The notes beneath the pieces were generated by a model. The model had not been told where the DNA came from, did no database searches, and saw nothing but the letters and a program-made list of their open reading frames with translations. Position numbers and translations under genes: made by a program. Below are positions 17,820 through 27,147 of a stretch of 64,000 nucleotides of DNA, in pieces (within the stretch, counting starts at the first letter, position 1; the number at the start of each line of letters is the position of its first letter). This stretch comes from Taibaiella helva (GTDB taxonomy: Bacteria; Bacteroidota; Bacteroidia; Chitinophagales; Chitinophagaceae): the NCBI RefSeq assembly GCF_003545695.1, contig NZ_QUZZ01000003.1, forward strand, positions 186,001 to 250,000, given 5' to 3'.

Positions 17820-19037
17820 ATGTTCCTCCGGCACATCCCTTTCCTCAAGGCGGTCTTCGCCTACTCGCTTACGGCCTTCGGCGGACCGCAGGGGCATATC
17901 GGCATGATGGTAAAGACCTTTGTCCGCAAGCGTAAAGATGTAACGGAAGAAGAGCTGATTGAGTATAACTCTTTTTGCCAGATGCTGCCCGGTCCTTCGT
18001 CGACACAAACGGTGATGCTGATCGGCTGGAAGCGCGGAGGTATCCCGCTCGCCATCCTTACCTTGCTCATCTGGATACTGCCTGCCACCCTGCTCATGTC
18101 GGCCTTCTCCTTCCTGGTTTACTTCCTGGATACAAAGTCGATACAGCAGAACCTGTTCCTGTATGTACGACCTATGTCGGTAGGTTTCGTCTGCTATGCT
18201 GCCATTAATATGATGCAGCGTAGTGTGTCCAATAAAGCGACCATGGCTATTATGATCGGCGGTGCTATACTCACGGTGCTCATCAGATCACCCTGGCTCT
18301 TTCCAGTATTGCTTCTCGTCGCTGGTATCCTTACCAATTTCAGCAATAAGCGTATTGTGAGTAAGGTGGAAAAGCCCAAGCCGGTCAGGTGGATCAACTT
18401 GCTGGTGTTTGCCCTGGTGTTCCTGGCCGCCGGTATCGTCAGCGAAATTGCCCGGCGGCAGCAATGGGAGCACCGGCGTATCGTGAACCTCTTCGAGAAC
18501 TTCTACCGTTTCGGCAGCATCGTCTTCGGTGGCGGCCAGGCATTGATCCCTATGATGCTGGTCCAGTTCGTTACCCTGCCGGCCAAGCGCGGACTGACGC
18601 CCTACATGACACCTGGTGAGCTGATGACCGGCTTCGGCCTGGTGCAGGCGATGCCGGGCCCGGTGTTCTCGGTATGTGCCTTTGTGGGCGGACTAGCGAT
18701 GAGTAAGTTCGGGCCGCTATGGCAGGCTGCCGGCTGCCTGGTTAGCATCATCGCTATCTTTCTTCCCAGCACCCTGCTGCTGCTTTTTCTTTTTCCGGTG
18801 TACCAGAACCTGAAGCAGCATGTGGTGATCTACCGCTCGCTGGAAGGCATTAATGCCGTGATCGTCGGTGTCATCTGGGCTTCCGGTATCATCCTCTTTA
18901 TGGAGATCAACAGGGCTGGTTTTGACTTTATGAGCCTAGTGGTGGTTATTATCACCTTTTGCCTGTTGCAGTTCACCCGCATACCGGCGCCGCTCATTGT
19001 GCTGGGCTGGCTGTTGCTGGGCTGGACGCTGCATTGA
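17820..19037 (+). CDS. chrA: Chromate transporter family protein (ChrA-type, two-domain)
   Basis: 405-aa polytopic membrane protein of the long-chain CHR family, made of two homologous halves. The first half has AYSLTAFGGPQGHIGMMV and QMLPGPSSTQTVMLIGW; the second repeats the pattern as FYRFGSIVFGGGQALIPMM and QAMPGPVFSVCAFVGG. About ten to twelve hydrophobic segments are visible. Characterised members export chromate by a proton-coupled mechanism, but many homologues have no tested substrate. It lies 33 bp after the MBL gene, probably in the same transcript. Confidence 0.88.
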   Translation: MFLRHIPFLKAVFAYSLTAFGGPQGHIGMMVKTFVRKRKDVTEEELIEYNSFCQMLPGPSSTQTVMLIGWKRGGIPLAILTLLIWILPATLLMSAFSFLVYFLDTKSIQQNLFLYVRPMSVGFVCYAAINMMQRSVSNKATMAIMIGGAILTVLIRSPWLFPVLLLVAGILTNFSNKRIVSKVEKPKPVRWINLLVFALVFLAAGIVSEIARRQQWEHRRIVNLFENFYRFGSIVFGGGQALIPMMLVQFVTLPAKRGLTPYMTPGELMTGFGLVQAMPGPVFSVCAFVGGLAMSKFGPLWQAAGCLVSIIAIFLPSTLLLLFLFPVYQNLKQHVVIYRSLEGINAVIVGVIWASGIILFMEINRAGFDFMSLVVVIITFCLLQFTRIPAPLIVLGWLLLGWTLH

Positions 19038-19047
19038 TATCATAAAC

Positions 19048-19080
19048 AAAGACGAGCTTTTTCAGGAGCTCGTCTTTTGT
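19048..19080. terminator. Bidirectional terminator between chrA and the RiPP precursor
   Basis: AAAGACGAGCT (19048-19058) and AGCTCGTCTTT (19067-19077) form a perfect 11-bp stem. T-rich sequence follows in both orientations, so it can end chrA on the plus strand and the Cys-rich peptide gene on the minus strand. Confidence 0.8.
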
Positions 19081-19086
19081 CATCTG

Positions 19087-19338
19087 TCAGTTGCAAAAAA
19101 GTACGCAGGAAGCTTCCCGCACAGTATCACATTTGCAGGTATAATCCTGGCTTCCGCACCCGGCCGTTTCAAACTGGCATCCCGGATCGAGGGTGACATC
19201 AACGGGCGGAATGCAGCCGGCATCGCCACAACTGTAGCGGGAGAAGGCATCTCCGGCCTTGATTTGAGCAATGCCCAAGCGGCTTACAACAGATTTGCCA
19301 AGGGTTAGCCTCTTCAGACTTATTTGTCTTTTCTTCAT
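19087..19338 (-). CDS. Cys-rich RiPP precursor, class I lanthipeptide-like
   Basis: 83-aa peptide with the leader/core layout of Bacteroidota class I lanthipeptide precursors. The basic leader (MKKRQISLKRLTLGKSVVSR, then LGIAQIKAGDA) follows the pattern K-x-x-x-L-x-L-x-K-x-x-[IV]-x-x-L-x-x-x-x-[MI]-x-x-[IV]-x-G. The core region (about residues 33-83) carries eight Cys and scattered Ser/Thr. No LanB dehydratase, LanC cyclase, radical SAM enzyme or peptidase-containing exporter is present in the window, so modification would need enzymes encoded elsewhere. It lies 77 bp after the 185-aa CHENW protein gene on the same strand. The natural-product role is inferred; a plain small Cys-rich protein is the alternative. 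Confidence 0.6.
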   Translation of the reverse strand: MKKRQISLKRLTLGKSVVSRLGIAQIKAGDAFSRYSCGDAGCIPPVDVTLDPGCQFETAGCGSQDYTCKCDTVREASCVLFCN

Positions 19339-19415
19339 AAAATGATGTTTCCCGCAAAGCTGGAAATTTTCTCCAGGCTGGTCAATACCATTCTATGGGC
19401 ATATTCCGCTACCCC

Positions 19416-19973
19416 TTATCGGGGAGGCTTCTTAGTAGATTTGGATTTTTTCACCGGCTCTTTCTTTGGCGGATCGACAGGCATGATCATACCCATGATC
19501 TGCGGCCTCAACGTATCGACTTGCGGTACGGGTTGTGGTTTGGCTGTATCGGCGGGTTGCACTATTGCCGGTTCGCCCAGGAGGCGCTGTTCCGCAGGCT
19601 GCTGCTGCGTTACTTTGATCTTACCCAGCATTTTCTGCGCCTGTGCTTCCTGAGTATAACCCAAGCCGAAGCAAAGTACGATCACCGCCGCTATTTTGCG
19701 TAGCAATGGCATCGCCGAACTTAATACGCCCTGCAATAGTTCCTGCTGTGATGGCGCCGGCGCTGTCGTTACCTGTTCGGCATTGAAACGGCCACAGACC
19801 CGCTCCCCATTTTTGTTTTGCAGATAGGCAAGGATACTTTCCTTATCCCATGTAGAGAAGTCGATTACCGTCTTGCAGCAGCTCAGGCAGTGCCTGCCTT
19901 GCTCTTCAGGCAACATATGGTCCCAGTTCTCATGACAGGGCTTCGGAATCTGGATGCTCTTATTCATGTCCAT
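19416..19973 (-). CDS. Membrane protein with N-terminal CHENW/CxxC motif
   Basis: 185-aa protein of unknown function. Residues about 8-65 carry a Cys pattern recurrent in Bacteroidota proteins: IPKPCHENWDHM, HCLSCCKTVIDFS, then ERVCGRF, which looks like a small metal-binding or redox module. A hydrophobic segment follows at about 88-108 (PLLRKIAAVIVLCFGLGY), then a Pro/Gln/Lys-rich tail with a very basic end (KKEPVKKSKSTKKPPR). In the family this N-terminal module is often joined to TonB- or carboxypeptidase-like envelope domains, so an inner-membrane protein with a periplasmic tail is likely. A CCCC-TTATC-GGGG stem overlaps the stop codon. An alternative start is two codons in. Confidence 0.6.
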   Translation of the reverse strand: MDMNKSIQIPKPCHENWDHMLPEEQGRHCLSCCKTVIDFSTWDKESILAYLQNKNGERVCGRFNAEQVTTAPAPSQQELLQGVLSSAMPLLRKIAAVIVLCFGLGYTQEAQAQKMLGKIKVTQQQPAEQRLLGEPAIVQPADTAKPQPVPQVDTLRPQIMGMIMPVDPPKKEPVKKSKSTKKPPR

Positions 19974-20302
19974 TGCTTTTTATAACAACAGGATGAGCGG
20001 AATCGAAGGATTCCATAAAGGGAAGAGAAAAAAATACTGGCGCTGGTTTGCCAGATGACATTATGTAAGTAAAAGGTGTGTCATTTTTTGGTGATAATCG
20101 TACCTAAAATGCCCTTTTATCCTTGATGAAATGGGCTCAGGCAGAAAGTTAAGAGTAATGGAAATTAAGTATAAATATTAGCGAGCTTTAAGAGCATCTT
20201 CCCCATTGTAGAAGGTAAAGCAAAGGGCTATGCCGATGCGGCTTACACTACAGACACAGGTTGCGCAATTTTATAGATGGGCATCTCTTTCCATGCTATA
20301 AG

Positions 20303-20315
20303 GCTCCGTAGGAGC
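20303..20315. repeat. Palindrome GCTCCGTAGGAGC
   Basis: A perfect 5-bp inverted repeat, GCTCC and GGAGC, around GTA, followed by AAAAC. Its form suggests a member of a short intergenic palindrome family, but only one copy was noticed in this window. Confidence 0.4.
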
Positions 20316-20351
20316 AAAACCAGAACAGCTAAGAAAGATCTGAATTCAGCC

Positions 20352-20392
20352 GCTGTTCAGGCCGTTGCAGGTCCCGACCAGTCTCTGGCCGT
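20352..20392 (+). repeat. Dispersed intergenic repeat, copy A
   Basis: About 41 bp containing GGCCGTTGCAG, TCCCGACC and CTGGCCGT in this order; it aligns with copy B at 57264-57302 with about five mismatches and one 2-bp gap. Both copies are in gene-free gaps and lie a few dozen bases after a palindrome or hairpin. Confidence 0.6.
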
Positions 20393-20433
20393 ACCGGTGC
20401 GGTTCAAACTTTCCTGATAACTATCTGGGTATT

Positions 20434-20483
20434 CAGTCACCAGTCAGGGCTTTGATAACAGTCACCAGTCAGGGCTTTGATAA
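20434..20483. repeat. Two tandem 25-bp direct repeats
   Basis: The unit CAGTCACCAGTCAGGGCTTT plus GATAA occurs at 20434-20458 and again directly at 20459-20483 without mismatch. Within each unit CAGTCAC and CAGTCAG also repeat. It could be a slippage product; no function is evident. Confidence 0.85.
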
Positions 20484-20545
20484 TCCTGTCAAAAAATACC
20501 TTCTTGTCTGTAAGGGTTGAACAAGGGAATGTCTAAATGATATAA

Positions 20546-20585
20546 AATGAATCGCGGCCACCTATAAGATGGCTGCGATTCATTT
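20546..20585 (-). terminator. Terminator of uvrA
   Basis: AATGAATCGCGGCC and GGCTGCGATTCATT form a stem of about 14 bp with one imperfect pair and an 11-nt loop, overlapping the uvrA stop codon. On the minus strand it is followed by TTTATATCATTT. Confidence 0.7.
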
Positions 20586-23415
20586 ATAAATATTGTGCCG
20601 TATAGCTTTCTTTGACTTTTTTAATACCCTCCGGCTCGCCGCTGTACAGCAGCTGTCCGCCGGCGGCGCCGCCTTCCGGGCCGATATCAATGAGCCAGTC
20701 GGCATTGCGGATCACATCGGTATTGTGCTCGATCACGATAATGGAATGCCCGTGCTCGATCAGCTCGTTGAAAGAGCGCAGCAATTTATTGATGTCGTGG
20801 AAGTGAAGGCCGGTAGTAGGCTCGTCGAAAATGAACAGGATCTTCTCCTTGGTAATGCCCCTGCCCAGGAAAGAAGCCAGCTTCACGCGCTGCGCCTCGC
20901 CACCGCTCAGCGTATTGCTCGACTGCCCCAGCTTTACATAGCCTAGGCCTACATCGCTTAAGGGTTGCAGCTTCTGGGCCAAAGTTGTCTCTTCTTTGAA
21001 AAATTCGATGGCCTCATCCACGCTCATCTCCAGTATGTCATGGATGTTCTTTTCACGATAGGTCACTTCCAGCACTTCGTCTTTAAAACGCTTGCCTTTA
21101 CAGCTTTCGCACAGCAGGTGCACATCGGCCAGGAACTGCATTTCCACGATCACTTCGCCCTCGCCTTTACAGGTATCGCAGCGGCCGCCATCTACGTTGA
21201 AGGAAAAGTGTTTGGGCTGGAAGCCGCGCATTTTGGCTACCCGCTGCTTCGCAAACAGGTTGCGGATCTCGTCGTAGGCCTTGATGTATGTAACGGGATT
21301 ACTGCGGCTCGATTTACCGATAGGATTCTGATCCACCATTTCCACCTGGGCGATACTTTTCAGGTCGCCGCCAAGTGCACGGTGTAAGCCCGGCCGCTCG
21401 GTGCCTTCTCCGAAATGCTTCATCAGCGCAGGATACAGGGTTTGCTTCACCAGCGTGGTCTTGCCCGATCCGCTCACACCTGTAACCACACAGAGCATGT
21501 TCAGGGGAAAAGCCACGTCGATATTCTTCAGGTTATGCTGACGGCAGCCTTCGAGCTTGATGAACTGGACCGCTTTGCGTTTGACCGGCTTCAGCTCTTC
21601 CTTGCGGCTGATCACTTTTAGTGCGCCTGAAAGGTATTGTCCGGTAAGGCTTGCCGGCGCTTTCAGTATTTCGGCATAGCTGCCGCTGGCAATCACTTCA
21701 CCACCCAGGTGCGAGGCCAGCGGGCCCATATCGATAATGTGATCCGCTTCTTCCATCATCATCTCATCATGTTCTACCACCACTACTGTGTTGTTGAGGT
21801 CGCGCAGGTGCTTCAGCACTTTGATCAGCCGGGCGGTATCCCTGGGATGCAGACCTATGCTGGGCTCGTCGAGAATGTACAGCGAATCGGTAAGATTGCT
21901 GCCGAGAAATTTGGTGAGCTGTATACGCTGGCTTTCTCCGCCGGAAAGCGAGTTAGCCAGGCGGTTAAGCGTGAGGTAGCTCAAGCCTACATCCAGCAAG
22001 GTTTTCAGCCGCTGGTTGATCTCAGTAAGGATACGGGTTGCTATGGTTTTTTCATGCGGTGTCAGCTTGACCCGCTCAAACCATTCATTAAGGTCGGATA
22101 CCGGCATATCGCTCAATGCGGCAATGTCCTGGCCGTTGATCTTCACGTACAAGGCATCAGGACGCAGTCGGGTTCCCCGGCAGGTAGGGCATTTGGTGCG
22201 GCCCCTGTAGCGGGCCTGCATCACACGGTATTGAATCTTATAAAGATTCTCCTCGACCATTTTAAAGAAATCGTCGATCCATTTCTGTAGAACGCTGGCT
22301 TGCTCTGCATTCAGCTCGGATATTGCCTTATGGATAGGGAAACCTTTTTTGCCTTCGGTACGAATAAAGGCGTCCTTCCATTCCGACATCTTTTCGCCTT
22401 TCCAGCAAACCACTGCATCTTCATATACGCTCAGGCTTTTGTCGGGAGTTACCAGGTCTTCGTCGATGCCCAGTATCTGTCCGAAGCCCTCGCATACCGG
22501 GCAGGCGCCGTAAGGATTGTTGAACGAAAAAAAATTGGGAGTGGGCTCTTCAAAGGTCATGCCGTCGGCCTCAAATCGGTTGTTGAAGCCATGCAGCTTG
22601 GCGCCGTCTGTTTCCAGCAGGCACTCGCCATCACTTTCGTAGAAGGCCGTTTGCACACTGTCGGCAATGCGATGCAGGTCATCCTCATCAAAGGTCTCTT
22701 TGGCTACGATACGGTCGATCAGCAGGTAGATATGGGCTTTAGCGCCGGGCATCAGGCTGCTGTCTTCCAGCACATCTTCAATACGCACCACTTCGCCCGC
22801 TGTATTTTTCTTTTCCTGTACATAGATCCGGGAAAAGCCTTTCTGCAGCAGGATGTTCATCTCTTCGGCGGCATTACGGCCGCTCAGCGTGCGGAAAGGG
22901 ACCATGATCTGCACCTTCGTTCCGGGAACTAGTCCCTGGATGAAGTCGACCACATCAGTCACGTCGTCCTTCTTGACTTCCTTGCCGGATATGGGCGAAT
23001 AAGTGCGGCCCACGCGGGCGTAAAGCAGGCGCAGGTAATCCTGTAGCTCAGTCATCGAGCCTACGGTAGACCTGGGTGTACGTGTGGTTACCTTCTGCTC
23101 GATAGCGATGGCCGGGCAAATGCCTTTGATGAAATCGACATCGGGCTTGTCCATACGCATCAGGAACTGGCGTGCATAGGCGCTAAGGCTTTCCGCATAG
23201 CGGCGCTGGCCTTCAGCAAACAAGGTGTCCATAGTCAGGGACGATTTGCCCGAACCGGAAACGCCGGTAACCACCACCAGTTTATTACGGGGAATGGAAA
23301 CTGTAATATTTTTAAGGTTATGCATGCGTGCACCCTGTATCACAATGGCATTCTGCTCTGGTGCGGCCGCGGTTGTTTTTGTTCTTTTTTTCGGAGGGGC
23401 TCCTGTTGCTGGCAT
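20584..23415 (-). CDS. uvrA: Excinuclease ABC subunit A (UvrA)
   Basis: 943-aa DNA damage-recognition ATPase of nucleotide excision repair, acting with UvrB. Two ABC ATPase modules are visible: Walker [18 protein letters not shown] near residue 50 and [17 protein letters not shown] near residue 645; ABC signatures [15 protein letters not shown] and [15 protein letters not shown]; and zinc-finger modules with [17 protein letters not shown] and [10 protein letters not shown] / CESCKGKRF. The N-terminal leader is short and basic. A TAACTTTA element about 55-70 bp upstream on the minus strand is a weak promoter candidate. It is the standard full-length UvrA, not the UvrA2 variant. Confidence 0.97.
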   Translation of the reverse strand: MPATGAPPKKRTKTTAAAPEQNAIVIQGARMHNLKNITVSIPRNKLVVVTGVSGSGKSSLTMDTLFAEGQRRYAESLSAYARQFLMRMDKPDVDFIKGICPAIAIEQKVTTRTPRSTVGSMTELQDYLRLLYARVGRTYSPISGKEVKKDDVTDVVDFIQGLVPGTKVQIMVPFRTLSGRNAAEEMNILLQKGFSRIYVQEKKNTAGEVVRIEDVLEDSSLMPGAKAHIYLLIDRIVAKETFDEDDLHRIADSVQTAFYESDGECLLETDGAKLHGFNNRFEADGMTFEEPTPNFFSFNNPYGACPVCEGFGQILGIDEDLVTPDKSLSVYEDAVVCWKGEKMSEWKDAFIRTEGKKGFPIHKAISELNAEQASVLQKWIDDFFKMVEENLYKIQYRVMQARYRGRTKCPTCRGTRLRPDALYVKINGQDIAALSDMPVSDLNEWFERVKLTPHEKTIATRILTEINQRLKTLLDVGLSYLTLNRLANSLSGGESQRIQLTKFLGSNLTDSLYILDEPSIGLHPRDTARLIKVLKHLRDLNNTVVVVEHDEMMMEEADHIIDMGPLASHLGGEVIASGSYAEILKAPASLTGQYLSGALKVISRKEELKPVKRKAVQFIKLEGCRQHNLKNIDVAFPLNMLCVVTGVSGSGKTTLVKQTLYPALMKHFGEGTERPGLHRALGGDLKSIAQVEMVDQNPIGKSSRSNPVTYIKAYDEIRNLFAKQRVAKMRGFQPKHFSFNVDGGRCDTCKGEGEVIVEMQFLADVHLLCESCKGKRFKDEVLEVTYREKNIHDILEMSVDEAIEFFKEETTLAQKLQPLSDVGLGYVKLGQSSNTLSGGEAQRVKLASFLGRGITKEKILFIFDEPTTGLHFHDINKLLRSFNELIEHGHSIIVIEHNTDVIRNADWLIDIGPEGGAAGGQLLYSGEPEGIKKVKESYTAQYL

Positions 23416-23582
23416 CGATTATTTTGCTTGAATTAAAACAGGCTTCGGGGTAAACCTGTGCTACGATATTTGGCAGGTAAAGTTACGACATGAGGGCCGC
23501 AGCCCGATATTTTTTTGTCGATCTGCATATTGCCGCTTTCCCGGCGAATAGATGCTTATATATTATTTTATGTTCATATGTA

Positions 23583-23615
23583 AAAATGCCTTCCCGGAGC
23601 CGGGAAGGCATTTTG
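23583..23615 (-). terminator. Terminator of ligA
   Basis: AAAATGCCTTCCCGG and CCGGGAAGGCATTTT form a perfect 15-bp stem with a 2-nt nominal loop, about 20 bp after the ligA stop on the minus strand, with T residues following. Confidence 0.85.
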
Positions 23616-23636
23616 AATTAAGTCAGGGACGCAAGC

Positions 23637-25739
23637 TTATTCTTTGATCAGTTCCAGGAATTCCTGCTCGGTCAGCACCTTAACGGTGCCTAACTTCTTG
23701 GCCTTTTCCAGCTTGGAGCCTGCATCTTCGCCCACCACCAGGTAATTCAGCTTGCTGCTGACACCGCTGAGCAGCTTGCCGCCGCGCTCCTCTATCATTG
23801 TTTCCGCATCGCTGCGCTTCAAATGAGACAGGGTGCCGGTAAACAGGAAAGTTTTCCCGCTCAGGGCGCCGTCTTCGGCGGCAGCATTGCGTTTGTGGGT
23901 ATTGGTCAGCGTAAGGCCAAGGGCTTCCAGCTCATTCAGCAAATGGATGTTCTCATGGGTCTGGAAAAACTGGTGTACCGAGCCGGCTACTTTGGGGCCG
24001 ATATCTTCCAGGGTGCACAATTGCTCCACGGACCAGGTGGCGAAATCCTGTAGGTGATCGATGGCATTGGCCAGCGTCTTGGCAGTAGTTTCGCCCACAT
24101 AGCGGATACCCAGGCCGAAAATGAGCCGGTTAAGGGGCTGCTGCTTGGACTTTTCAATCGCTTGCTGTAGGTTCACTACAGACTTCTCGCCGAATTTATC
24201 CAGCTGCCGTATCGCATCGAAGTCGATCTTGTAAATGCCGGCAATATCTTTCAGCAGGCCCATCTCGTAGAAGCGGCGGATATTGGCATCGCCCAGGCTG
24301 CGGATATCCATCGCATCTTTGGATGCGAAATGGATGATGCGTTCCACTACCTGTGCCGGGCAGCTGAGGTTGATGCATCGCCAGGCCGCCTCGCCCTCCG
24401 GCTTGAACAGGTCTTCGCTGCATACAGGACATTGCCGGGGAAAGATGATCTCCTGCTCGGTGCCGTCGCGCAGCTCGGGATTGGATTTAACGATATAGGG
24501 GATCACGTCGCCGGCGCGTTCTACCAGCACTGTATCGCCGATCTTCAGGTCTTTCTCTTTAATCACCTCTTCGTTGAACAGGGATACGCTGGTTACGGTA
24601 ACGCCGCCGATGGGTACCGGGTCGATCTTGGCTACCGGTGTAATGCTGCCGGTACGGCCTACCTGGAACTCCACGCGCTGCAGCTTGCTGGTAGCCTGTC
24701 GCGCCTTGAATTTGTAGGCGATGGCCCAGCGGGGATGATGCGTGGTCATGCCCAGCTGATCCTGTATGTCGAGGTGATTGATCTTGACCACCATACCGTC
24801 GATCTCGAAAGGAAGGTCGTCGCGGCGCTGTTCAAAGTCAAGGCAATACTCAATCACCTCATCGATGGTGCTGCAGCGTTTCATGTTCTTTACCGGAGAG
24901 TTGAAACCCATGCTGTACAGCCATTCCAGCGTACCATAGTGCGTCAGCAGCACTTCCGGGTCGGGCTGATTGTTCTCCGTGGTATGATAACTCACATGAT
25001 ACAGTACGGCGCTGAGGCCTCTCTTCGCTACTTCCCTTGGGTCGAGCATGCGCAGCGTGCCTGAGGCGGCGTTGCGCGGATTGGCCAGGGGAGGCAGGCC
25101 TTCGGCTACCCGCTGCTCGTTGTATTTTTTAAAAGTTTCTTTATGGATGATCACCTCGCCCCTGATTTCCAGCGACTGAACGTGCTGCTTCGACAAGGGC
25201 GCCGATAGCGGGATCGATTTGATCTGTCGGATGTTGGGTGTAATATCTTCGCCCATAATGCCGTCGCCGCGGGTAGCGCCCCGTACCAGCTTGTCATCTT
25301 CGTAATACAGCGAAATGCCCGCCCCGTCGTACTTAGGCTCTACTGTGTATTCGATGTGCCCTGTTTTGGCGCTCTCCCGGCAGCGGCGGTCCCATTCCCG
25401 CAGATCATCTGCATTATAGGAATTTTCCAGGCTGAGCATCGGTACCAGGTGGGCCACCGCATTGAACTGCTCGCTGAGGCCCAGCGCAATACGCTGTGTA
25501 GGCGAATCGGCCGTGACCAGGTCAGGATTGGCGGCCTCTATGTCTTTCAGCTGCCGGAACAGCGCATCGTATTCCACGTCGGCCAGCACCGGGTTGTCCT
25601 GTACATAATACTTCCAGTCGTTGTAATTGATTACAGCCCGAAGGCGGTCTAATTTCTCTGCCGGGCTTTCCTTGTCGGTCTGGCCCAGCAACTCTTTCGC
25701 CCAGAGGGACAGGCGTTGTTCATCTTCGGGTTGGTACAT
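23637..25739 (-). CDS. ligA: NAD-dependent DNA ligase LigA
   Basis: 700-aa replicative DNA ligase. The adenylation domain has the catalytic Lys at about residue 136 in EPKYDGAGISL, the Ia domain lies at the N-terminus with DNPVLADVEYDALFRQL, the OB fold contains VGRTGSITPVAKIDPV, a four-Cys zinc finger is CPVC...CINLSCPAQ, helix-hairpin-helix repeats follow, and a BRCT domain (about 625-700) starts SGKTFLFTGTLSHLKRSDA. A longer frame starts 23 codons upstream, but it would run into the sufS terminator at 25796-25820, so the ATG at 25739 is chosen. Confidence 0.96.
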   Translation of the reverse strand: MYQPEDEQRLSLWAKELLGQTDKESPAEKLDRLRAVINYNDWKYYVQDNPVLADVEYDALFRQLKDIEAANPDLVTADSPTQRIALGLSEQFNAVAHLVPMLSLENSYNADDLREWDRRCRESAKTGHIEYTVEPKYDGAGISLYYEDDKLVRGATRGDGIMGEDITPNIRQIKSIPLSAPLSKQHVQSLEIRGEVIIHKETFKKYNEQRVAEGLPPLANPRNAASGTLRMLDPREVAKRGLSAVLYHVSYHTTENNQPDPEVLLTHYGTLEWLYSMGFNSPVKNMKRCSTIDEVIEYCLDFEQRRDDLPFEIDGMVVKINHLDIQDQLGMTTHHPRWAIAYKFKARQATSKLQRVEFQVGRTGSITPVAKIDPVPIGGVTVTSVSLFNEEVIKEKDLKIGDTVLVERAGDVIPYIVKSNPELRDGTEQEIIFPRQCPVCSEDLFKPEGEAAWRCINLSCPAQVVERIIHFASKDAMDIRSLGDANIRRFYEMGLLKDIAGIYKIDFDAIRQLDKFGEKSVVNLQQAIEKSKQQPLNRLIFGLGIRYVGETTAKTLANAIDHLQDFATWSVEQLCTLEDIGPKVAGSVHQFFQTHENIHLLNELEALGLTLTNTHKRNAAAEDGALSGKTFLFTGTLSHLKRSDAETMIEERGGKLLSGVSSKLNYLVVGEDAGSKLEKAKKLGTVKVLTEQEFLELIKE

Positions 25740-25795
25740 GTGGGTCGTCGATATAAGCTGTAAAGATAATTGTTTGCGGTCAACACCAGTGCAAA

Positions 25796-25820
25796 GCCCG
25801 GTGAGCATCGCTCACCGGGC
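25796..25820 (-). terminator. Terminator of sufS
   Basis: GCCCGGTGAGC and GCTCACCGGGC make a perfect 11-bp stem with a 3-nt loop, 28 bp after the sufS stop on the minus strand. Only TTT follows, so termination may be partial and ligA could be co-transcribed. Confidence 0.65.
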
Positions 25821-25847
25821 CGGTAAATATTATCAGTTATATTGGTA

Positions 25848-27080
25848 CTATTGTAGCATAGCTATGCCTTTGCGGATACCTTCCACCAGGCGGTCCACTT
25901 CTGCTTTGGTATTGTAGAAAGAGAAGGAAGCCCTCACGGTACCCGGTATGCCGAAGAATTCCATTACGGGCTGGCAGCAATGGTGACCGGTGCGCACGGC
26001 AATGCTTTGCTTGTCGAGCAATTCGCCGAGATCGAAAGGGTGGATGCCGTCTACGAGGAAGGAGAGGGTAGCGGCCCGCTCTTTGGGATGCCCGATGATG
26101 CGCAGCCCCGGAACGGTTTGCAGCTGCTCCGTAGCGTATTGCATCAGCTCGTGCTCGGCTTCGATGATGGCATCGAGACCGGTCTCGTTCACGTAATCCA
26201 GCGCTGCGCCGAGGCCGATAATGCCGGATACGTCGGGGGTTCCGGCCTCAAACTTAAACGGAAGATCGGCCCAGGTCGTTTTGGCAAAAGTCACCTGCTT
26301 GATCATCGAGCCGCCGCCCTGGTAGGGAGGCATTTCATTCAGCAGGTTTTCCTTGCCGTAGAGCACGCCGATGCCGGTGGGCGCATAGATCTTGTGGCCG
26401 CTGAAGACTAGGAAGTCCACGTCCAGCGTCTGCACATCCACATGCGTATGTTGTATGGCCTGGGCGGCGTCGAGCAGCACGGGCACCTGGCGCGCGTGGG
26501 CGCGGTCGATCAGCTTCTGCACAGGATTTACCGTACCCAGTGAATTGGACACCCAGGTGAGGGCTACGATCCTTGTCTTTTCCGTAAACAGCTTTTCGTA
26601 CTCATCCAGCACGAGGTCGCCGTTGCTGTCCATCGGAACAACCTTCAGCACCGCGCCGCGGTCTTCACAGGCCAGCTGCCAGGGAACGATGTTGGAATGG
26701 TGCTCCATGGCCGAGATGATAATTTCATCGCCGGGCTGCAGGAATCTTTTACCAAAGGAATAAGCGACCAGGTTAATGCTTTCCGTGGTGCCACGGGTAA
26801 AAATGATCTCGTGCTCGTGCCTGGCATTGATGAACTGTGCTACCTTCCGCCGGGCCGCTTCCTGTGCATCTGTCGCTTTCTGGCTAAGGAAGTGCACGCC
26901 GCGATGCACATTACTGTTGTAGCTGCTGTAATAGTCTTCCAGCGCCTTCAGCACCTGTACGGGTTTCTGGGTCGTAGCACCGTTGTCGAAGTACACGACC
27001 GGGCGGCCGTATACCTGTGTATTCAGGATGGGAAAATCCGTTCTTATTTTGGCTATATCGAGCTTTGTCGTAGCAGACAT
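25848..27080 (-). CDS. sufS: SufS-type cysteine desulfurase
   Basis: 410-aa PLP-dependent group II cysteine desulfurase supplying sulfur for Fe-S cluster assembly. The PLP lysine is about residue 230 in FSGHKIYAPTGIGVLYG; the catalytic Cys is about 368 in RTGHHCCQP, in the short loop typical of SufS/CsdA rather than IscS. Other motifs are YFDNGATTQKP and RGTTESINLVA. No sufBCDE or sufU genes are adjacent, so the rest of the Suf system must be elsewhere. TAACTTTG at 27155-27148 (minus) is a plausible -7 element with a leader of about 60 nt. Confidence 0.93.
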   Translation of the reverse strand: MSATTKLDIAKIRTDFPILNTQVYGRPVVYFDNGATTQKPVQVLKALEDYYSSYNSNVHRGVHFLSQKATDAQEAARRKVAQFINARHEHEIIFTRGTTESINLVAYSFGKRFLQPGDEIIISAMEHHSNIVPWQLACEDRGAVLKVVPMDSNGDLVLDEYEKLFTEKTRIVALTWVSNSLGTVNPVQKLIDRAHARQVPVLLDAAQAIQHTHVDVQTLDVDFLVFSGHKIYAPTGIGVLYGKENLLNEMPPYQGGGSMIKQVTFAKTTWADLPFKFEAGTPDVSGIIGLGAALDYVNETGLDAIIEAEHELMQYATEQLQTVPGLRIIGHPKERAATLSFLVDGIHPFDLGELLDKQSIAVRTGHHCCQPVMEFFGIPGTVRASFSFYNTKAEVDRLVEGIRKGIAMLQ

Positions 27081-27147
27081 ATCGTTTTGTTTTATGAATG
27101 ATGCCCTTGTACCGCCGCTGAATTATGCAGGCGGGCAGCATGGCCTG

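Larger units (their letters stand above)
19974..20583. other. 610-bp intergenic region with several repeats
   Basis: No coding frame is convincing here. It holds the palindrome GCTCCGTAGGAGC (20303-20315), one copy of a dispersed repeat whose second copy is at 57264-57302, two tandem 25-bp units (20434-20483), and the uvrA terminator at its right end. Confidence 0.7.

Noticed and set aside
19974-20583. Possible CRISPR array because of tandem 25-bp repeats
   Set aside because: Only two directly adjoining units with no spacers, and no cas genes in the window.
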